A stretch of DNA of 64,000 nt. Origin: Gemmatimonadota bacterium. GTDB taxonomy: Bacteria; Gemmatimonadota; Gemmatimonadetes; Longimicrobiales; Gaopeijiaceae. This document shows, in pieces, positions 8,458 to 19,269 of the stretch. The DNA lies in contig JAWKQO010000001.1 of the NCBI GenBank assembly GCA_041390105.1, forward strand, positions 684,001 to 748,000, given 5' to 3'. How positions within the stretch are numbered: the stretch's first letter is position 1; each line of letters begins with the position of its first letter. Below the pieces are notes generated by a model that saw only the letters and a program-made list of their open reading frames with translations, was not told the DNA's origin and made no database searches. The translations under genes were made by a program, and so were the position numbers.

Positions 8458-9966
8458 CTAGTGGCCCAGCCCCAAGAGGGTCGCCGCTCCACCACCCAGG
8501 TCCGCGACGCTCCGGCCGGCCAGGCTCAGTGCCGACTCGGGGAACAGCCCGGTCAGCAGGATCAGGACCACTCCGGCGACCATGGCAAACCGCATGGCCA
8601 ACGGTGCGAAGACGGCCGCATGACTCTCCGGGCTCCGGCCCTCCCGCATCCACATGGTCCAGGCCAGACGCAGGTAGTACCAGTAGGACGCGATCGTGGT
8701 CAGGACAAGGAGTACCGCCAGGGTCCACAGCTGCGCATCCCGGGCCCCCAGCAGCAGGTAGACCTTGGCCATGAAGCCCCCCGTGCCCGGGAAGCCAGCC
8801 AAGGACAGCAGGAAGACCGTCAGAGCCACGGCCAGGCCGGGCTGCTGCCACCCGAAGCCCGCGTAGTCCTCGATGCGCTGCCGTTCCTCGCCATGGTTGG
8901 ACACGGCGATGACGACCGCGAAGGCCCCCAGGTTCATCACGGTGTAGACGAGCAGGTAGAACAGCAGGGCCGCGGCCGCCGTCTGGTTCAAGGCGACGAT
9001 GGCGACCAGCAGATACCCGGCGTGCGCGATGCTCGAGTACGCCAACATGCGTTTCACGTTGCTCTGGGCCAACGCCATCAGATTGGCTCCGACCATGGTG
9101 ATGGCGGCCAACCACCAGAGCACGGTGTGCCACGCCTCGGCTGTCCCTGCGAAGGCGACCAGGAACACACGCAGGAAGGCAACGAACGCGGCGGCCTTGA
9201 CCCCGGCCGACATGAACGCGGTCACCGGCGTCGGGGAGCCCTCGTAGACGTCCGGGGTCCACATATGGAACGGGACCAGCGAGACCTTGAATCCGAAGCC
9301 GATGGTCAGGAGCACCGCCCCCAGCGTAAGGAGCCCCCGGTTGGCCGTTCCCGCCGCCAGCGCTTCGGCCACGTGCTCGATGTTGGTGCTCCCCGTGGCG
9401 CCGTAGGTCAGTGCGACGCCGTAGAGGAAGAAGCCGGAAGCGAAGGCACCGAGCAGGAAGTACTTGAGACCCGCCTCCGCCGACTTGCGGTCCCGGCGGT
9501 TGAACGCCGCCAAGACGTAGACGGCGATCGACATGACCTCGAGCCCGATGAACATCAGGATGAGGTCCCGGGCCCCAGCCATGGTCATCATGCCGACCAC
9601 GGAAAACAACATCAGCCCGTAGAACTCGGCAGCCTGCAGCCGCTGACGGCTGACGTAGTCGAAGGAGATGAGGATGGCCAGGGCCGTCCCCAGGAGGAGC
9701 ACCCAGTTGGCAAAGAGGCGGACTCCGTCCGTGGCCACCATGGCGGAGTTGCCCACCTCACCGATGCCGTGCAGCCATCCGTTGGCCGCCGCCGCCAGAC
9801 CGATTCCGAGCAGCGCGATCCAGCCCAGCCACTCGTCGTCGACCGGCGTGTCGCCACGCGGGGGTCGGGCACCAGCCAGAAGGATCCCCAACCCGCTGAT
9901 GCACAGGACGATCTCCGGAAGGAGCGCCCAGACGTAGTGGAGCTGCCTGCTGAAGTCGAGGGTCAC
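8458..9966 (-). CDS. nuoN: NADH-quinone oxidoreductase subunit N
   Basis: Antiporter-like proton-channel subunit of respiratory complex I in the inner membrane. It has 502 residues with about 14 hydrophobic helices. The family core is visible (HMWTPDVYEGSPTPVTAFMS; NVKRMLAYSSIAHAGYLLVA; LAGFPGTGGFMAK) with the conserved membrane Lys and His residues of Mrp-type antiporters. The start is GTG at 9966, one base after the nuoM stop, so translation is coupled. It is the last gene of the nuoA-N cluster in canonical order. Confidence 0.96.
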   Translation of the reverse strand: MTLDFSRQLHYVWALLPEIVLCISGLGILLAGARPPRGDTPVDDEWLGWIALLGIGLAAAANGWLHGIGEVGNSAMVATDGVRLFANWVLLLGTALAILISFDYVSRQRLQAAEFYGLMLFSVVGMMTMAGARDLILMFIGLEVMSIAVYVLAAFNRRDRKSAEAGLKYFLLGAFASGFFLYGVALTYGATGSTNIEHVAEALAAGTANRGLLTLGAVLLTIGFGFKVSLVPFHMWTPDVYEGSPTPVTAFMSAGVKAAAFVAFLRVFLVAFAGTAEAWHTVLWWLAAITMVGANLMALAQSNVKRMLAYSSIAHAGYLLVAIVALNQTAAAALLFYLLVYTVMNLGAFAVVIAVSNHGEERQRIEDYAGFGWQQPGLAVALTVFLLSLAGFPGTGGFMAKVYLLLGARDAQLWTLAVLLVLTTIASYWYYLRLAWTMWMREGRSPESHAAVFAPLAMRFAMVAGVVLILLTGLFPESALSLAGRSVADLGGGAATLLGLGH

Positions 9967-9967
9967 C

Positions 9968-11584
9968 TTAGTTCTCCCGCTGTCCGGCCCACGCCAGGAG
10001 GAGGCTCTCCCCCTGGTCCGTCTCCAGCTCCACGACGGACGGACCTGAGCCGTCCGACCCTCCCGCTGCAGCGGTGCGCTGAGCGGCGAGCCGCTCCATC
10101 ACGGCCTGGACCGCCGGCTCCATTCGCTCCAGGAAGGGCGTCGGGCGCACGCCGATCCAGATCATCAGGGCCAGCAATGGCGCCAGCACCGCGAGCTCGC
10201 GCCCGGACAGGTCCATGACCTTCCGATTCTCGTCCTTGTCCAGGCGGTTGAAGAAGACCCGCTGGACCATCGGCAGCATGTAGTAGGCGGCGAAGATGAC
10301 CCCGGTCGACGCGATGATGGCCAGCCCCGGGCGCGCCTCGAAGGTCCCCAGCAGGGCCAGGAACTCACCGACGAACCCCGAGGTGCCCGGAAGTCCGATG
10401 GAGGCCAGAGCGGTGATGACGAATGCGGTGGCGAACCATGGCGCCACCCGGCCCAGGCCGCCGAAATCCTCGATCTGGCGGCTGTGTCTGCGCTCGTAGA
10501 GCATGCCCAGGAGGAGGAACAGCGCTCCCGTGGACACACCGTGGGAGATCATGACCAAGAGGCCACCCTGCAGGCCGTTCACGGTCATGGCGAAGGTCCC
10601 GATCACCACGAACCCCATGTGGGCAACGGACGTATAGGCGACCAGCTTCTTGGCGTCCGGCTGAACGGCCGCGACCCAGGCGGCGTACACGATGCCGATG
10701 ACTCCCAGTACCAGCATGATCGTCACCACGGTCGGATGCTGCGATGCCGCCGGAAAAAGCGGCAGCAGGAATCGCACGAATCCGTACGTGCCCATCTTGA
10801 GCAGCACCGCCGCCAGCACCACCGAGCCCGGCGTCGGCGCCTCCACGTGCGCGTCCGGCAGCCAGGTATGCAGCGGAAAGACCGGCACCTTGATGGCGAA
10901 GGCGAGCGCGAAGGCGGAGAACAGGAAGAGCTGTTCCCTCATCGTCAGGGGAAGGGATAGAAACGCGTCGTAGCTGAAGCTCGGAACGCCGAGCACGCCT
11001 CGCGCGCGGAAAGACAGATAGAGGATGGCCACCAACATCAAGAGCGACCCGAACGCGGTGTAGAGGAAGAACTTGATGGCCGCGTAGATGCGTCGCTCTC
11101 CACCCCACACCCCCACGATGAAGTACATGGGAACCAGCGTGAGCTCGAAGAACACGTAGAAGAGGAACAGATCGGTCGCCGCGAAGACGCCGATCACGCC
11201 GACCTCCAACAGCAGCATCAGGGCATAGAAGGCCTTTTCCCGCTTCGCGATGTAGTTGAATGCCCCCAGGATGGCGATCGGAGTCGTGAGCGTGGTCAGC
11301 AGGATCATGAACAGCGAGATCCCGTCGATGCCGATCGAGTAGTGGATGCCCCACATCTCGATCCAGGGCCTCGAGCTCACCATCTGCATACGGGGCCCAG
11401 CGGGATCGAACAGCCACCAGAGTCCCAGGCTCAGGACGAACACCGCGAGGCTCCACCAGAAAGCCACCGTCTTGGCCCGTTCTTCCGGGAGCGCCAGGAC
11501 GACCGCCATCCCCAGGAGGGGTAGCCAGATCAACGCGTGGAGGATCCAGCCGTCCATGCCGAACTGCGTCAGTAGCGTGCCCAT
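9968..11584 (-). CDS. nuoM: NADH-quinone oxidoreductase subunit M
   Basis: Second antiporter-like subunit of complex I, contributing one proton channel of the membrane arm. It has 538 residues with about 14 transmembrane helices. Recognisable family motifs are GIDGISLFMILLTTL, the LTLVPMYFIVGVWGG segment containing the key channel Glu, HTWLPDAHVEAPTPGSVVLA and KKLVAYTSVAHMGFV. It lies between nuoL (7 bases upstream) and nuoN. Confidence 0.97.
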   Translation of the reverse strand: MGTLLTQFGMDGWILHALIWLPLLGMAVVLALPEERAKTVAFWWSLAVFVLSLGLWWLFDPAGPRMQMVSSRPWIEMWGIHYSIGIDGISLFMILLTTLTTPIAILGAFNYIAKREKAFYALMLLLEVGVIGVFAATDLFLFYVFFELTLVPMYFIVGVWGGERRIYAAIKFFLYTAFGSLLMLVAILYLSFRARGVLGVPSFSYDAFLSLPLTMREQLFLFSAFALAFAIKVPVFPLHTWLPDAHVEAPTPGSVVLAAVLLKMGTYGFVRFLLPLFPAASQHPTVVTIMLVLGVIGIVYAAWVAAVQPDAKKLVAYTSVAHMGFVVIGTFAMTVNGLQGGLLVMISHGVSTGALFLLLGMLYERRHSRQIEDFGGLGRVAPWFATAFVITALASIGLPGTSGFVGEFLALLGTFEARPGLAIIASTGVIFAAYYMLPMVQRVFFNRLDKDENRKVMDLSGRELAVLAPLLALMIWIGVRPTPFLERMEPAVQAVMERLAAQRTAAAGGSDGSGPSVVELETDQGESLLLAWAGQREN

Positions 11585-11590
11585 CGCCCC

Positions 11591-13732
11591 CTACCAGATC
11601 ACCGAGCCCAGGATCCAAAGGACCCCGAGCATGAGGACCAGCGCATACGTGTTGAGCGACCCGGTCTGGACGAGTGTGACCACCCACCCCAGCACCCGAG
11701 CGACGTACCCCACTGCGTTGACGACTCCGTCGATGATCGTGGCGTCGATGATGCGCCAGGCGAAGCGGGAGATCCGCACCACCGGCTGCACGATGATCCG
11801 GTCGTAGAGCTCGTCCACGTACCACTTGTTGTAGAGCACCCGCCCGAATCCGGTGGGTGCCGCGTCGTCGCGGGCGGGGACCACCTTGCGCGCGCCCACC
11901 AGCCGGGCGGACAGCAACACCACCGCCAGGGCCAACGCCGTCGAGATCCCGGCCCACATGACCTCGCCGCCCCCAAACGGCGCCGTGTGTGACATCTCGC
12001 CCATGTGTTCGATTCGGACCTCGTCCGCGGCGTGCGTGAGGGGCTCCAGCCAGTGGTGCAGCCACTCGCTCATGGGGAGCGCGCCACCCAAGCCGAAGAA
12101 GGACTCCTGAAGCGCCTCTGGTACGTTGATCCAACCACCAAAGACCGACAGGACGGCAAGGATGGCCAGCGGGATCCACATCACCGCAGGGGAGCGATGG
12201 AGGTGCTTGCTCTCCGCTTCCCCGGTCCGATTGGGGCCGTGGAAGGTCATGACCATCATGCGGGTCATGTAGTAGGCCGTGAGCATGGCCGCCGCCAAAG
12301 CGACGATCCAATAGACCGTATAGAGCCCGGAGAAGGCGTTGCCCTCGGCGCCCGCCCAGGCCGCCGCCGACCAGATGATCTCGTCTTTGGAGAAGAATCC
12401 CGCGAAAGGCCAGACCCCAGCGATGGCCAGGGTGGCGATCCACATCGTGATCCAGGTGATGGGGAGATAGCGCCTCAGGCCACCCATGTTGCGCATGTCC
12501 TGCGGATCCTCGTGCGAGTGCGTGTGGTGCAGCGCATGGTGCATCGCGTGGATCACCGCACCGGACCCGAGGAAGAGCAGTGCCTTGAAGAAGGCGTGCG
12601 TCATCAGATGGAAGACGCCTGCCGCATAGGCCCCCACCCCCACTCCCAAGAACATGTATCCCAATTGGGAGACCGTGGAGTAGGCCAGGACCTTCTTGAT
12701 GTCGTATTGCTGCACCGCGATGGTCGCCGCGAACAGGGCCGTCAGTGCTCCGATCCCGGCCACCGCCGCAGACCCGACCGGGGCCAGCGCGAACAGGACC
12801 GACGAGCGGGCCACCAGATACACACCAGCCGTCACCATGGTAGCCGCGTGGATCAGGGCGGAGACCGGAGTGGGGCCGGCCATGGCATCCGGCAACCAGA
12901 CGTAGAGCGGGATCTGGGCACTCTTACCCGCGCACCCGAGCAGGAAGGCGAGCGTGATCCAGGTCACCAGGCTGCCCCCGTACTCGAGCGTACCCGGGGC
13001 ATGCTCGAAGATCGGGACGAAGTCCAGCGTCCCGAAGACCCCGAACAACAGGAACATCGCGATCAGGAACCCGAAGTCCCCGATCCGGTTGACGATGAAG
13101 GCCTTCTTTCCGGCGTCCGCCTTCTCCCGGTCTCCGAACCAGAAGCCGATCAGGAGGTAGCTGCAGAGGCCGACGCCCTCCCAGCCCACGAACAAGACCG
13201 GATAGCTGGCCCCCATGACCAGGACCAGCATGAAGAACACGAACAGATTGAGGTACGCGAAGTAGCGGGGGTAGCCCGCATCCTCCTTCATGTACCCGAC
13301 ACTGAACACGTGGATCAGAAAGCCCACGCCGGTCACGACCATCATCATGACCATGGACAGCTGATCCAACTGCAGCGCCCAACTCACGCTCAGCGTGCTG
13401 GTCGCCATCCACGTGCCGTAGTGGACCACCGCGGGCTCGTGGAGCTCCACGCCCAACATGCGCGTGAAGTTGACCACGGTGATCAGGAAGGCACCCAACA
13501 GGACGCCCGGCCCGATCCAGGTGGGCAGCGTGTGCGTAAAGGGTTTGGGCTCGAGGGAGAGTTCTCCTCCGGCCCGCACCGCGGCGGCTGAGGCCTGCGC
13601 ATGGCGCAGCGCCAGCATGCCGTTCAGCAGGAAGCCGAGCAGCGGGAGGAGCACCACCCAGCCCACGAGCCAGGGCTCGAACGCGCCTGCAACGGCGTGT
13701 TCCTGGGGAAGCGCGAGGGTCGCCAGGGTCAT
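11591..13732 (-). CDS. nuoL: NADH-quinone oxidoreductase subunit L
   Basis: Distal antiporter-like subunit of complex I with the long lateral helix that couples the proton channels. It has 713 residues, somewhat longer than E. coli NuoL, with about 16 hydrophobic segments. Motifs seen are LDQLSMVMMMVVTGVGFLIH, VGWEGVGLCSYLLIGFW, PLYVWLPDAMAGPTPVSALI and KKVLAYSTVSQLGYMFLGVG. A histidine-rich stretch (HAMHHALHHTHSH, about two thirds of the way along) sits in a loop. The C-terminal VxLVQTGSLNxYAL segment is conserved. It follows nuoK by 4 bases. Confidence 0.97.
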   Translation of the reverse strand: MTLATLALPQEHAVAGAFEPWLVGWVVLLPLLGFLLNGMLALRHAQASAAAVRAGGELSLEPKPFTHTLPTWIGPGVLLGAFLITVVNFTRMLGVELHEPAVVHYGTWMATSTLSVSWALQLDQLSMVMMMVVTGVGFLIHVFSVGYMKEDAGYPRYFAYLNLFVFFMLVLVMGASYPVLFVGWEGVGLCSYLLIGFWFGDREKADAGKKAFIVNRIGDFGFLIAMFLLFGVFGTLDFVPIFEHAPGTLEYGGSLVTWITLAFLLGCAGKSAQIPLYVWLPDAMAGPTPVSALIHAATMVTAGVYLVARSSVLFALAPVGSAAVAGIGALTALFAATIAVQQYDIKKVLAYSTVSQLGYMFLGVGVGAYAAGVFHLMTHAFFKALLFLGSGAVIHAMHHALHHTHSHEDPQDMRNMGGLRRYLPITWITMWIATLAIAGVWPFAGFFSKDEIIWSAAAWAGAEGNAFSGLYTVYWIVALAAAMLTAYYMTRMMVMTFHGPNRTGEAESKHLHRSPAVMWIPLAILAVLSVFGGWINVPEALQESFFGLGGALPMSEWLHHWLEPLTHAADEVRIEHMGEMSHTAPFGGGEVMWAGISTALALAVVLLSARLVGARKVVPARDDAAPTGFGRVLYNKWYVDELYDRIIVQPVVRISRFAWRIIDATIIDGVVNAVGYVARVLGWVVTLVQTGSLNTYALVLMLGVLWILGSVIW

Positions 13733-13736
13733 GGCC

Positions 13737-14030
13737 CTACCACTTCAGCTGGTTGAACGAGTCCACGTTGACGGTCTCGTAGTGGCGGAAGATCGAGATG
13801 ATGATGGCAAGGCCGACGGCCGCCTCGGCGGCCGCTACCGTCATCACGAAGAACACGAACACCTGGCCGTCGATGCCCCACAGCCTGGAAAGGGCCACAA
13901 ACGCCAGATTCACGGCGTTCAACTGCAACTCGACGGACAGGAACATGATGATGGCGTTTCGGCGGATGATGACGCCCAGCGCACCGATCGCGAAGAGAAT
14001 CGCGCTCACCCAGAGCGATGGAACGACCAT
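13737..14030 (-). CDS. nuoK: NADH-quinone oxidoreductase subunit K
   Basis: Small three-helix membrane subunit of complex I (97 residues; the family has about 100). The conserved membrane glutamates are present, in the second helix (FLSVELQLNAVNLAFVA) and third helix (VAAAEAAVGLAI). These residues form part of the E-channel for proton translocation. ATG start at 14030; the gap to nuoJ is 3 bases. Confidence 0.97.
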   Translation of the reverse strand: MVVPSLWVSAILFAIGALGVIIRRNAIIMFLSVELQLNAVNLAFVALSRLWGIDGQVFVFFVMTVAAAEAAVGLAIIISIFRHYETVNVDSFNQLKW

Positions 14031-14033
14031 GGC

Positions 14034-14552
14034 TCAGACCTTTCTCTTGGCCAGGGCGATGGCCCCGACCACGGCGATGAGCAGGAGGATGCCGGTCAGT
14101 TCGAACGGCACCACGTACGTGGTGAACAACGGGTCGGCGATGACACCGACGGCACCCTTCTCCGCCACCAGGGCGTCGAGGGCCATCGCGGCCGGCTCGC
14201 CCTGGGAGCCCAGGCTCGCCCGCCCCAAGGCGCGCATGATGGCGCCCACGATGCCTCCGGTCAGGGCGAAGCCAGCGATCAACCAGACTCCGCTCCTCAG
14301 GTCGGAGGACGCTTCGTGGCCCAGGTTCAGGAGCATGATGACGAACAGGAACAGCACCATGATGGCGCCGGCGTAGACGAGCACCTGGATGGCGGCAAGA
14401 AAGTGCGCCTCCAGCAGAACGAAGATGCCAGCCAGACTCGCCAGGGCCACAACCATGAACAGAAGGCTGGCCACCGGATTCCGAGCGGCTACCACGCCGA
14501 GCCCGCAACCGATGGCGAGAGCACCGAAGACGTAGAAGAAGATGTCGACCAA
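14034..14552 (-). CDS. nuoJ: NADH-quinone oxidoreductase subunit J (TTG start)
   Basis: Membrane subunit of complex I with five hydrophobic helices in 172 residues. The third helix region holds HFLAAIQVLVYAGAIMVLFL, the pi-bulge segment typical of NuoJ. The start codon is TTG at 14552. It is preceded by AGAGGAGG with four bases of spacing, the strongest ribosome-binding site in the cluster, which supports this non-ATG start. The C-terminus ends in positively charged ALAKRKV. Confidence 0.95.
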   Translation of the reverse strand: MVDIFFYVFGALAIGCGLGVVAARNPVASLLFMVVALASLAGIFVLLEAHFLAAIQVLVYAGAIMVLFLFVIMLLNLGHEASSDLRSGVWLIAGFALTGGIVGAIMRALGRASLGSQGEPAAMALDALVAEKGAVGVIADPLFTTYVVPFELTGILLLIAVVGAIALAKRKV

Positions 14553-14562
14553 GGGGCCTCCT

Positions 14563-15063
14563 CTACTCGGAGCGTGGATCGGAGGGATCCCAGAGCAACG
14601 TCGTGGGATGATCCTGGTCCATCAGCCGATCGAGGTCGTAGACAAAGCGGTCGCGAGTGTACTCGGCGTTCTCGAAGTGGCGGCCCACATGGATCGCTTC
14701 GACCGGACAAACCTCCTGGCACATCCCGCAAAAGATGCAGCGGAACTCGTCGATCTCGTATACGATCGGATACCGGTTCCCCTGATCGTCTTCGCCCCCC
14801 ACCAAGCGGATGCAGTTGGCTGGGCAGACGGTGGGACACAGGCCGCAGGCCACGCACTTGGGCCGCCCGTCCGCATGAACCTCCATGCGGTGGGTGCCCC
14901 GCCAGCGCGGGCTGAGCTGCGTGGGCTCCTCCGGGTACTGCTGTGTGATCTTGTCCGGCCGGATCATGTGCTTGAAGGTCAACGCCATGCCTTTCAGCGT
15001 AGCCCTCAGATAGGAGTTCTTCTCCGGCGCTGGACGCCGAAGCACCTTGACGGTTACCGCCAC
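14563..15063 (-). CDS. nuoI: NADH-quinone oxidoreductase subunit I
   Basis: Ferredoxin-like subunit of the peripheral arm, with two 4Fe-4S clusters (N6a and N6b) that relay electrons to NuoB. Both motifs are intact: CVACGLCPTVCPANC and CIFCGMCQEVCP. It has 166 residues, with an N-terminal amphipathic part (residues 1-45) expected to contact the membrane arm. The start is GTG at 15063, overlapping the nuoH end by 10 bases. Confidence 0.97.
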   Translation of the reverse strand: MAVTVKVLRRPAPEKNSYLRATLKGMALTFKHMIRPDKITQQYPEEPTQLSPRWRGTHRMEVHADGRPKCVACGLCPTVCPANCIRLVGGEDDQGNRYPIVYEIDEFRCIFCGMCQEVCPVEAIHVGRHFENAEYTRDRFVYDLDRLMDQDHPTTLLWDPSDPRSE

Positions 15064-16346
15064 GCGTCGCCTCCCGCTTGCGGCAGCAAGTGGATGTCAC
15101 CTCCCGCGACGGCCTTGCGAGCCGCCGCCCCCTTGATGATGCGGCCGCGATCGAGGACGAAGATGAACGCCAGGAGCGCTGCGCCACTGACCGCGGTCAA
15201 TACCAGACCGAAGAGGAAGCCGTAAGGAATCCCGAGTTGGTCGAGCACCAGGATCGTACCGGCCACGAGCATCGTGTACGCCAGGGAAACCGGCAGCAGG
15301 ACCTTCCACCCCAGACTCATCACCTGGTCGTAGCGGAAGCGCGGCAGCGTCCAGCGAATCCAGATGTAGAGCACCACGAAGAACAGTGTCTTGACGCTGA
15401 AGGCGCCCAGGGTGAGCAGCGTTTTCCACCAGGCGGGGTTCGCAGCGATGGGCGCACCGGACGCGTCGAATCCTGAAATCAACATGCCCTGCCACCAGAA
15501 CGCGTCGTCCCAATGCCCGGGCAGGTCCCAGCCTCCGAAGAACAGCGTGGCCATCAACGCGGAGGAGGTGAGCACGTGCGCGTATTCGGCGATGAAGAAC
15601 ATCGAGAACTTCATGGCCGAGTACTCGGTGTGATATCCGGTCACCAACTCGGATTCCGCCTCGGGCATGTCGAAGGGCAGCCGATTGGTCTCTGCGAACG
15701 CAGAGATCACGAAGAAGAGAAACGCCAGGGAGAGCGGGAAGGCGAACCAGAAGTCCAACTGCTGCTGCTTCCAGATGATCTCGCTGAGGGTGACGTTGCC
15801 CGCCAGCATGAGCACGGTGATGAGGCTGAGCCCCAACGCCACCTCATAGCTGACCATCTGCGCCGACGAGCGCAGCGCGCCCAGGAACGCGTACTTGTTG
15901 TTGGAAGCCCAACCACCCAAGAAGAGCCCGTACACTCCCAGGGACGCGAACGCGAGGATGAAGAGGATCCCGATGGGGAGATCGGCGACCACCATGTCTA
16001 CCACGCCGAATGGGGTCGGTAGCGGAGCCGCGAACGGAATGACCGCCCAGGTGACCACCGCGGGCGTGATGGAGACCATGGGGCCCAGGATGAAATAGAA
16101 CTTGGACGATGTCCCCGGGAGGGTCTCTTCCTTCAGGAAGTTCTTGATGCCGTCGGCGATCGGCTGCAGCAGCCCGAAGGGGCCGACTCGGTTGGGGCCC
16201 AGGCGGTCCTGGATGAACGCAGACACCCGTCGTTCCGCCAGCGTCGTGTAGGCGACGCCCAACATGACGGCGCCGAAGCCTGCCAGGATCTTGACCAACA
16301 TGGCGACCCAGTACCAAAGGCCCGCGGCCGCGGTGATCGGCTCCAT
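15054..16346 (-). CDS. nuoH: NADH-quinone oxidoreductase subunit H
   Basis: Membrane subunit that forms the quinone-binding chamber of complex I with NuoB and NuoD. It has 430 residues and eight to nine hydrophobic helices. Signature motifs are RRVSAFIQDRLGPNRVGPFG and AETNRLPFDMPEAESELVTG, with the acidic loop that links quinone reduction to proton pumping. An unusual long loop before the C-terminal third (HWDDAFWWQGMLISGFDASG) lengthens the protein relative to the usual 330-350 residues. It begins directly after the nuoG stop. Confidence 0.97.
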   Translation of the reverse strand: MEPITAAAGLWYWVAMLVKILAGFGAVMLGVAYTTLAERRVSAFIQDRLGPNRVGPFGLLQPIADGIKNFLKEETLPGTSSKFYFILGPMVSITPAVVTWAVIPFAAPLPTPFGVVDMVVADLPIGILFILAFASLGVYGLFLGGWASNNKYAFLGALRSSAQMVSYEVALGLSLITVLMLAGNVTLSEIIWKQQQLDFWFAFPLSLAFLFFVISAFAETNRLPFDMPEAESELVTGYHTEYSAMKFSMFFIAEYAHVLTSSALMATLFFGGWDLPGHWDDAFWWQGMLISGFDASGAPIAANPAWWKTLLTLGAFSVKTLFFVVLYIWIRWTLPRFRYDQVMSLGWKVLLPVSLAYTMLVAGTILVLDQLGIPYGFLFGLVLTAVSGAALLAFIFVLDRGRIIKGAAARKAVAGGDIHLLPQAGGDAWR

Positions 16347-17954
16347 CTATCCCCTCGCCAGCAGGGTGGGCTCGTTCAGGAGCGCCCCGCGCTCCCCGAT
16401 CTCGAGATAGGTCAATCCGCGGAACTCCGGCGCCACCTCACCCGCCCGCTGGAAAGCCAGGTCCACACGCGTGGGCGCTTCCTGGTTCCCCAGGGCCGCG
16501 TCCAGCGCACCCAGCACGAACCAAGCGGGACGCGCCGCACCCGGAGCATTCATCGCCTTGTGGAAGCGCTGGACCCGCCCCTCATGATTGGTGAACGTTC
16601 CGTCCTGCTCCGCGAACGTGCAGATGGGAAGCACGAAGTCCGCCGTGGCCTCGAGGCCGGAGCGCCACCAGCCCAGGTAGACCACCAGGTCGGCGTTCTC
16701 CAGCCGGTCGGCGGGCAGGTCCTCCAGCGCGTCCCCGAGTACGAACACCACGCCGCCGCCCACACGCTCGACCCCGCCGGTGCCATCCTTGTCTCCGGTA
16801 CGGGCATAGCCGAGCACGGTGGCTCCCCTCTCGTTGGGGCTCAACTCCGCGCGGCGGATCAGCTTGGGGAACCCCGGCAGGGGAACCTCGTCCTCTGCGC
16901 GGCGCGAACGGAACAAGCGCACCACGCCTGTCCCGATGCGGTCGCCCAGGTGCCGGAGAACCGTCAGATCTTCATTGGACGCATGAGCACTCGCGATCAA
17001 CGTCACCGAAGTTTCCCCCAGCGCCGCCAGCCGGTCGTAGAGGCTCCCCAATGCATCCGACCAGTCCGTCGCTCGCAGCCCCGAGTCCCGCCGAACCAGC
17101 GGCGCCTCGATCCGATCCGAGCGGTTGAGCCACTCGTAGTTGTGGCGCCCGAAATCGCACATCCAGTGGCCGTTGACCTGGAGGTTCTCTCGCGGCTTCA
17201 GGCGCTGCACCAGGTTGTCCCGCGTGTGGATGTCGATGTTGCATCCCTGGCTGCAGCTCGAACACACCGATGGCGTATGATCGAGGTCCCAGGCGCGGGC
17301 TTTGTAGAGGAAGTCCTTGGAGACCAGGGCGCCCACCGGGCAGATGTCGACGATGTTTCCGGCGAAGGGGGAGCCGTCCAGTCCCTTCTCGAAGAAGGTG
17401 TCGATCACCGAACGGTTGCCTCGCTCCACGACGGTCAGGCGCGCATCCTGCGCGACCTCGGTCATGAAGCGCACGCAGCGCGTGCACATCACACAGCGGT
17501 CACCATAGAAATAGACATCGCCGCCGAAGTCGTCCCGACCGAACACCCGCTTGGGCTCACGACTCCGGCCGTGCGGGCGCCCCTCCAGGTTCACGTAGTC
17601 CTGGAGCTTGCACTCTCCCGACTGATCGCAGATCGGACAGTCGAGCGGGTGGTTGACCAAGTAGAACTCCAGCACCCCGCGCCGCATCTCCAGCGACTTG
17701 TCGCTGTGGGTGTGCACGACCTGGCCGGGCATGGCCTGTGTCACGCACGACGGTTGCAGCTTGGGCGCCCCCTCGATCTCGACCAGGCATAGGCGGCACA
17801 TGGCCGGCGAGGACAGGCCCGGATGGTAGCAGTAGTGGGGCACCGTCACGCCCATCGATTGCGCGGCCTGCAGGAGGGTGGTGCCCTTCGGCACCGTGAC
17901 CTCCTGGCCATCGATGGTGAGGGTGACCTGCTCGGTGGTCCCGTTTTCGCTCAT
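16347..17954 (-). CDS. nuoG: NADH-quinone oxidoreductase subunit G
   Basis: Iron-sulfur subunit of complex I. Domains in order: 2Fe-2S ferredoxin fold (about residues 10-85); the His/Cys-ligated cluster (HPLDCPICDQSGECKLQDY); two 4Fe-4S motifs (CVMCTRCVRF and ICPVGAL); then the extra N7-cluster ligands CSSCSQGC and WMCDFG; then a shortened molybdopterin-oxidoreductase-like domain. At 535 residues it is much shorter than E. coli NuoG (about 900), mostly through reduction of the catalytically inert C-terminal domain. Start: ATG at 17954; the frame extends upstream by 15 codons. Confidence 0.95.
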   Translation of the reverse strand: MSENGTTEQVTLTIDGQEVTVPKGTTLLQAAQSMGVTVPHYCYHPGLSSPAMCRLCLVEIEGAPKLQPSCVTQAMPGQVVHTHSDKSLEMRRGVLEFYLVNHPLDCPICDQSGECKLQDYVNLEGRPHGRSREPKRVFGRDDFGGDVYFYGDRCVMCTRCVRFMTEVAQDARLTVVERGNRSVIDTFFEKGLDGSPFAGNIVDICPVGALVSKDFLYKARAWDLDHTPSVCSSCSQGCNIDIHTRDNLVQRLKPRENLQVNGHWMCDFGRHNYEWLNRSDRIEAPLVRRDSGLRATDWSDALGSLYDRLAALGETSVTLIASAHASNEDLTVLRHLGDRIGTGVVRLFRSRRAEDEVPLPGFPKLIRRAELSPNERGATVLGYARTGDKDGTGGVERVGGGVVFVLGDALEDLPADRLENADLVVYLGWWRSGLEATADFVLPICTFAEQDGTFTNHEGRVQRFHKAMNAPGAARPAWFVLGALDAALGNQEAPTRVDLAFQRAGEVAPEFRGLTYLEIGERGALLNEPTLLARG

Positions 17955-17973
17955 CGGCTCGCGTCCGCCCTCG

Positions 17974-19266
<1,293 letters not shown>

Positions 19267-19269
19267 GGT

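Noticed and set aside
8437..10218. 593-residue plus-strand open frame across nuoN and nuoM
   Set aside because: Antisense to two complete, recognisable complex I genes; sequence is low-complexity Gln/Arg/Gly and has no domain.
16560..17792. 410-residue plus-strand open frame across nuoG
   Set aside because: It is the antisense shadow of nuoG, whose protein has all family iron-sulfur motifs; GC-rich DNA gives many such long shadows.
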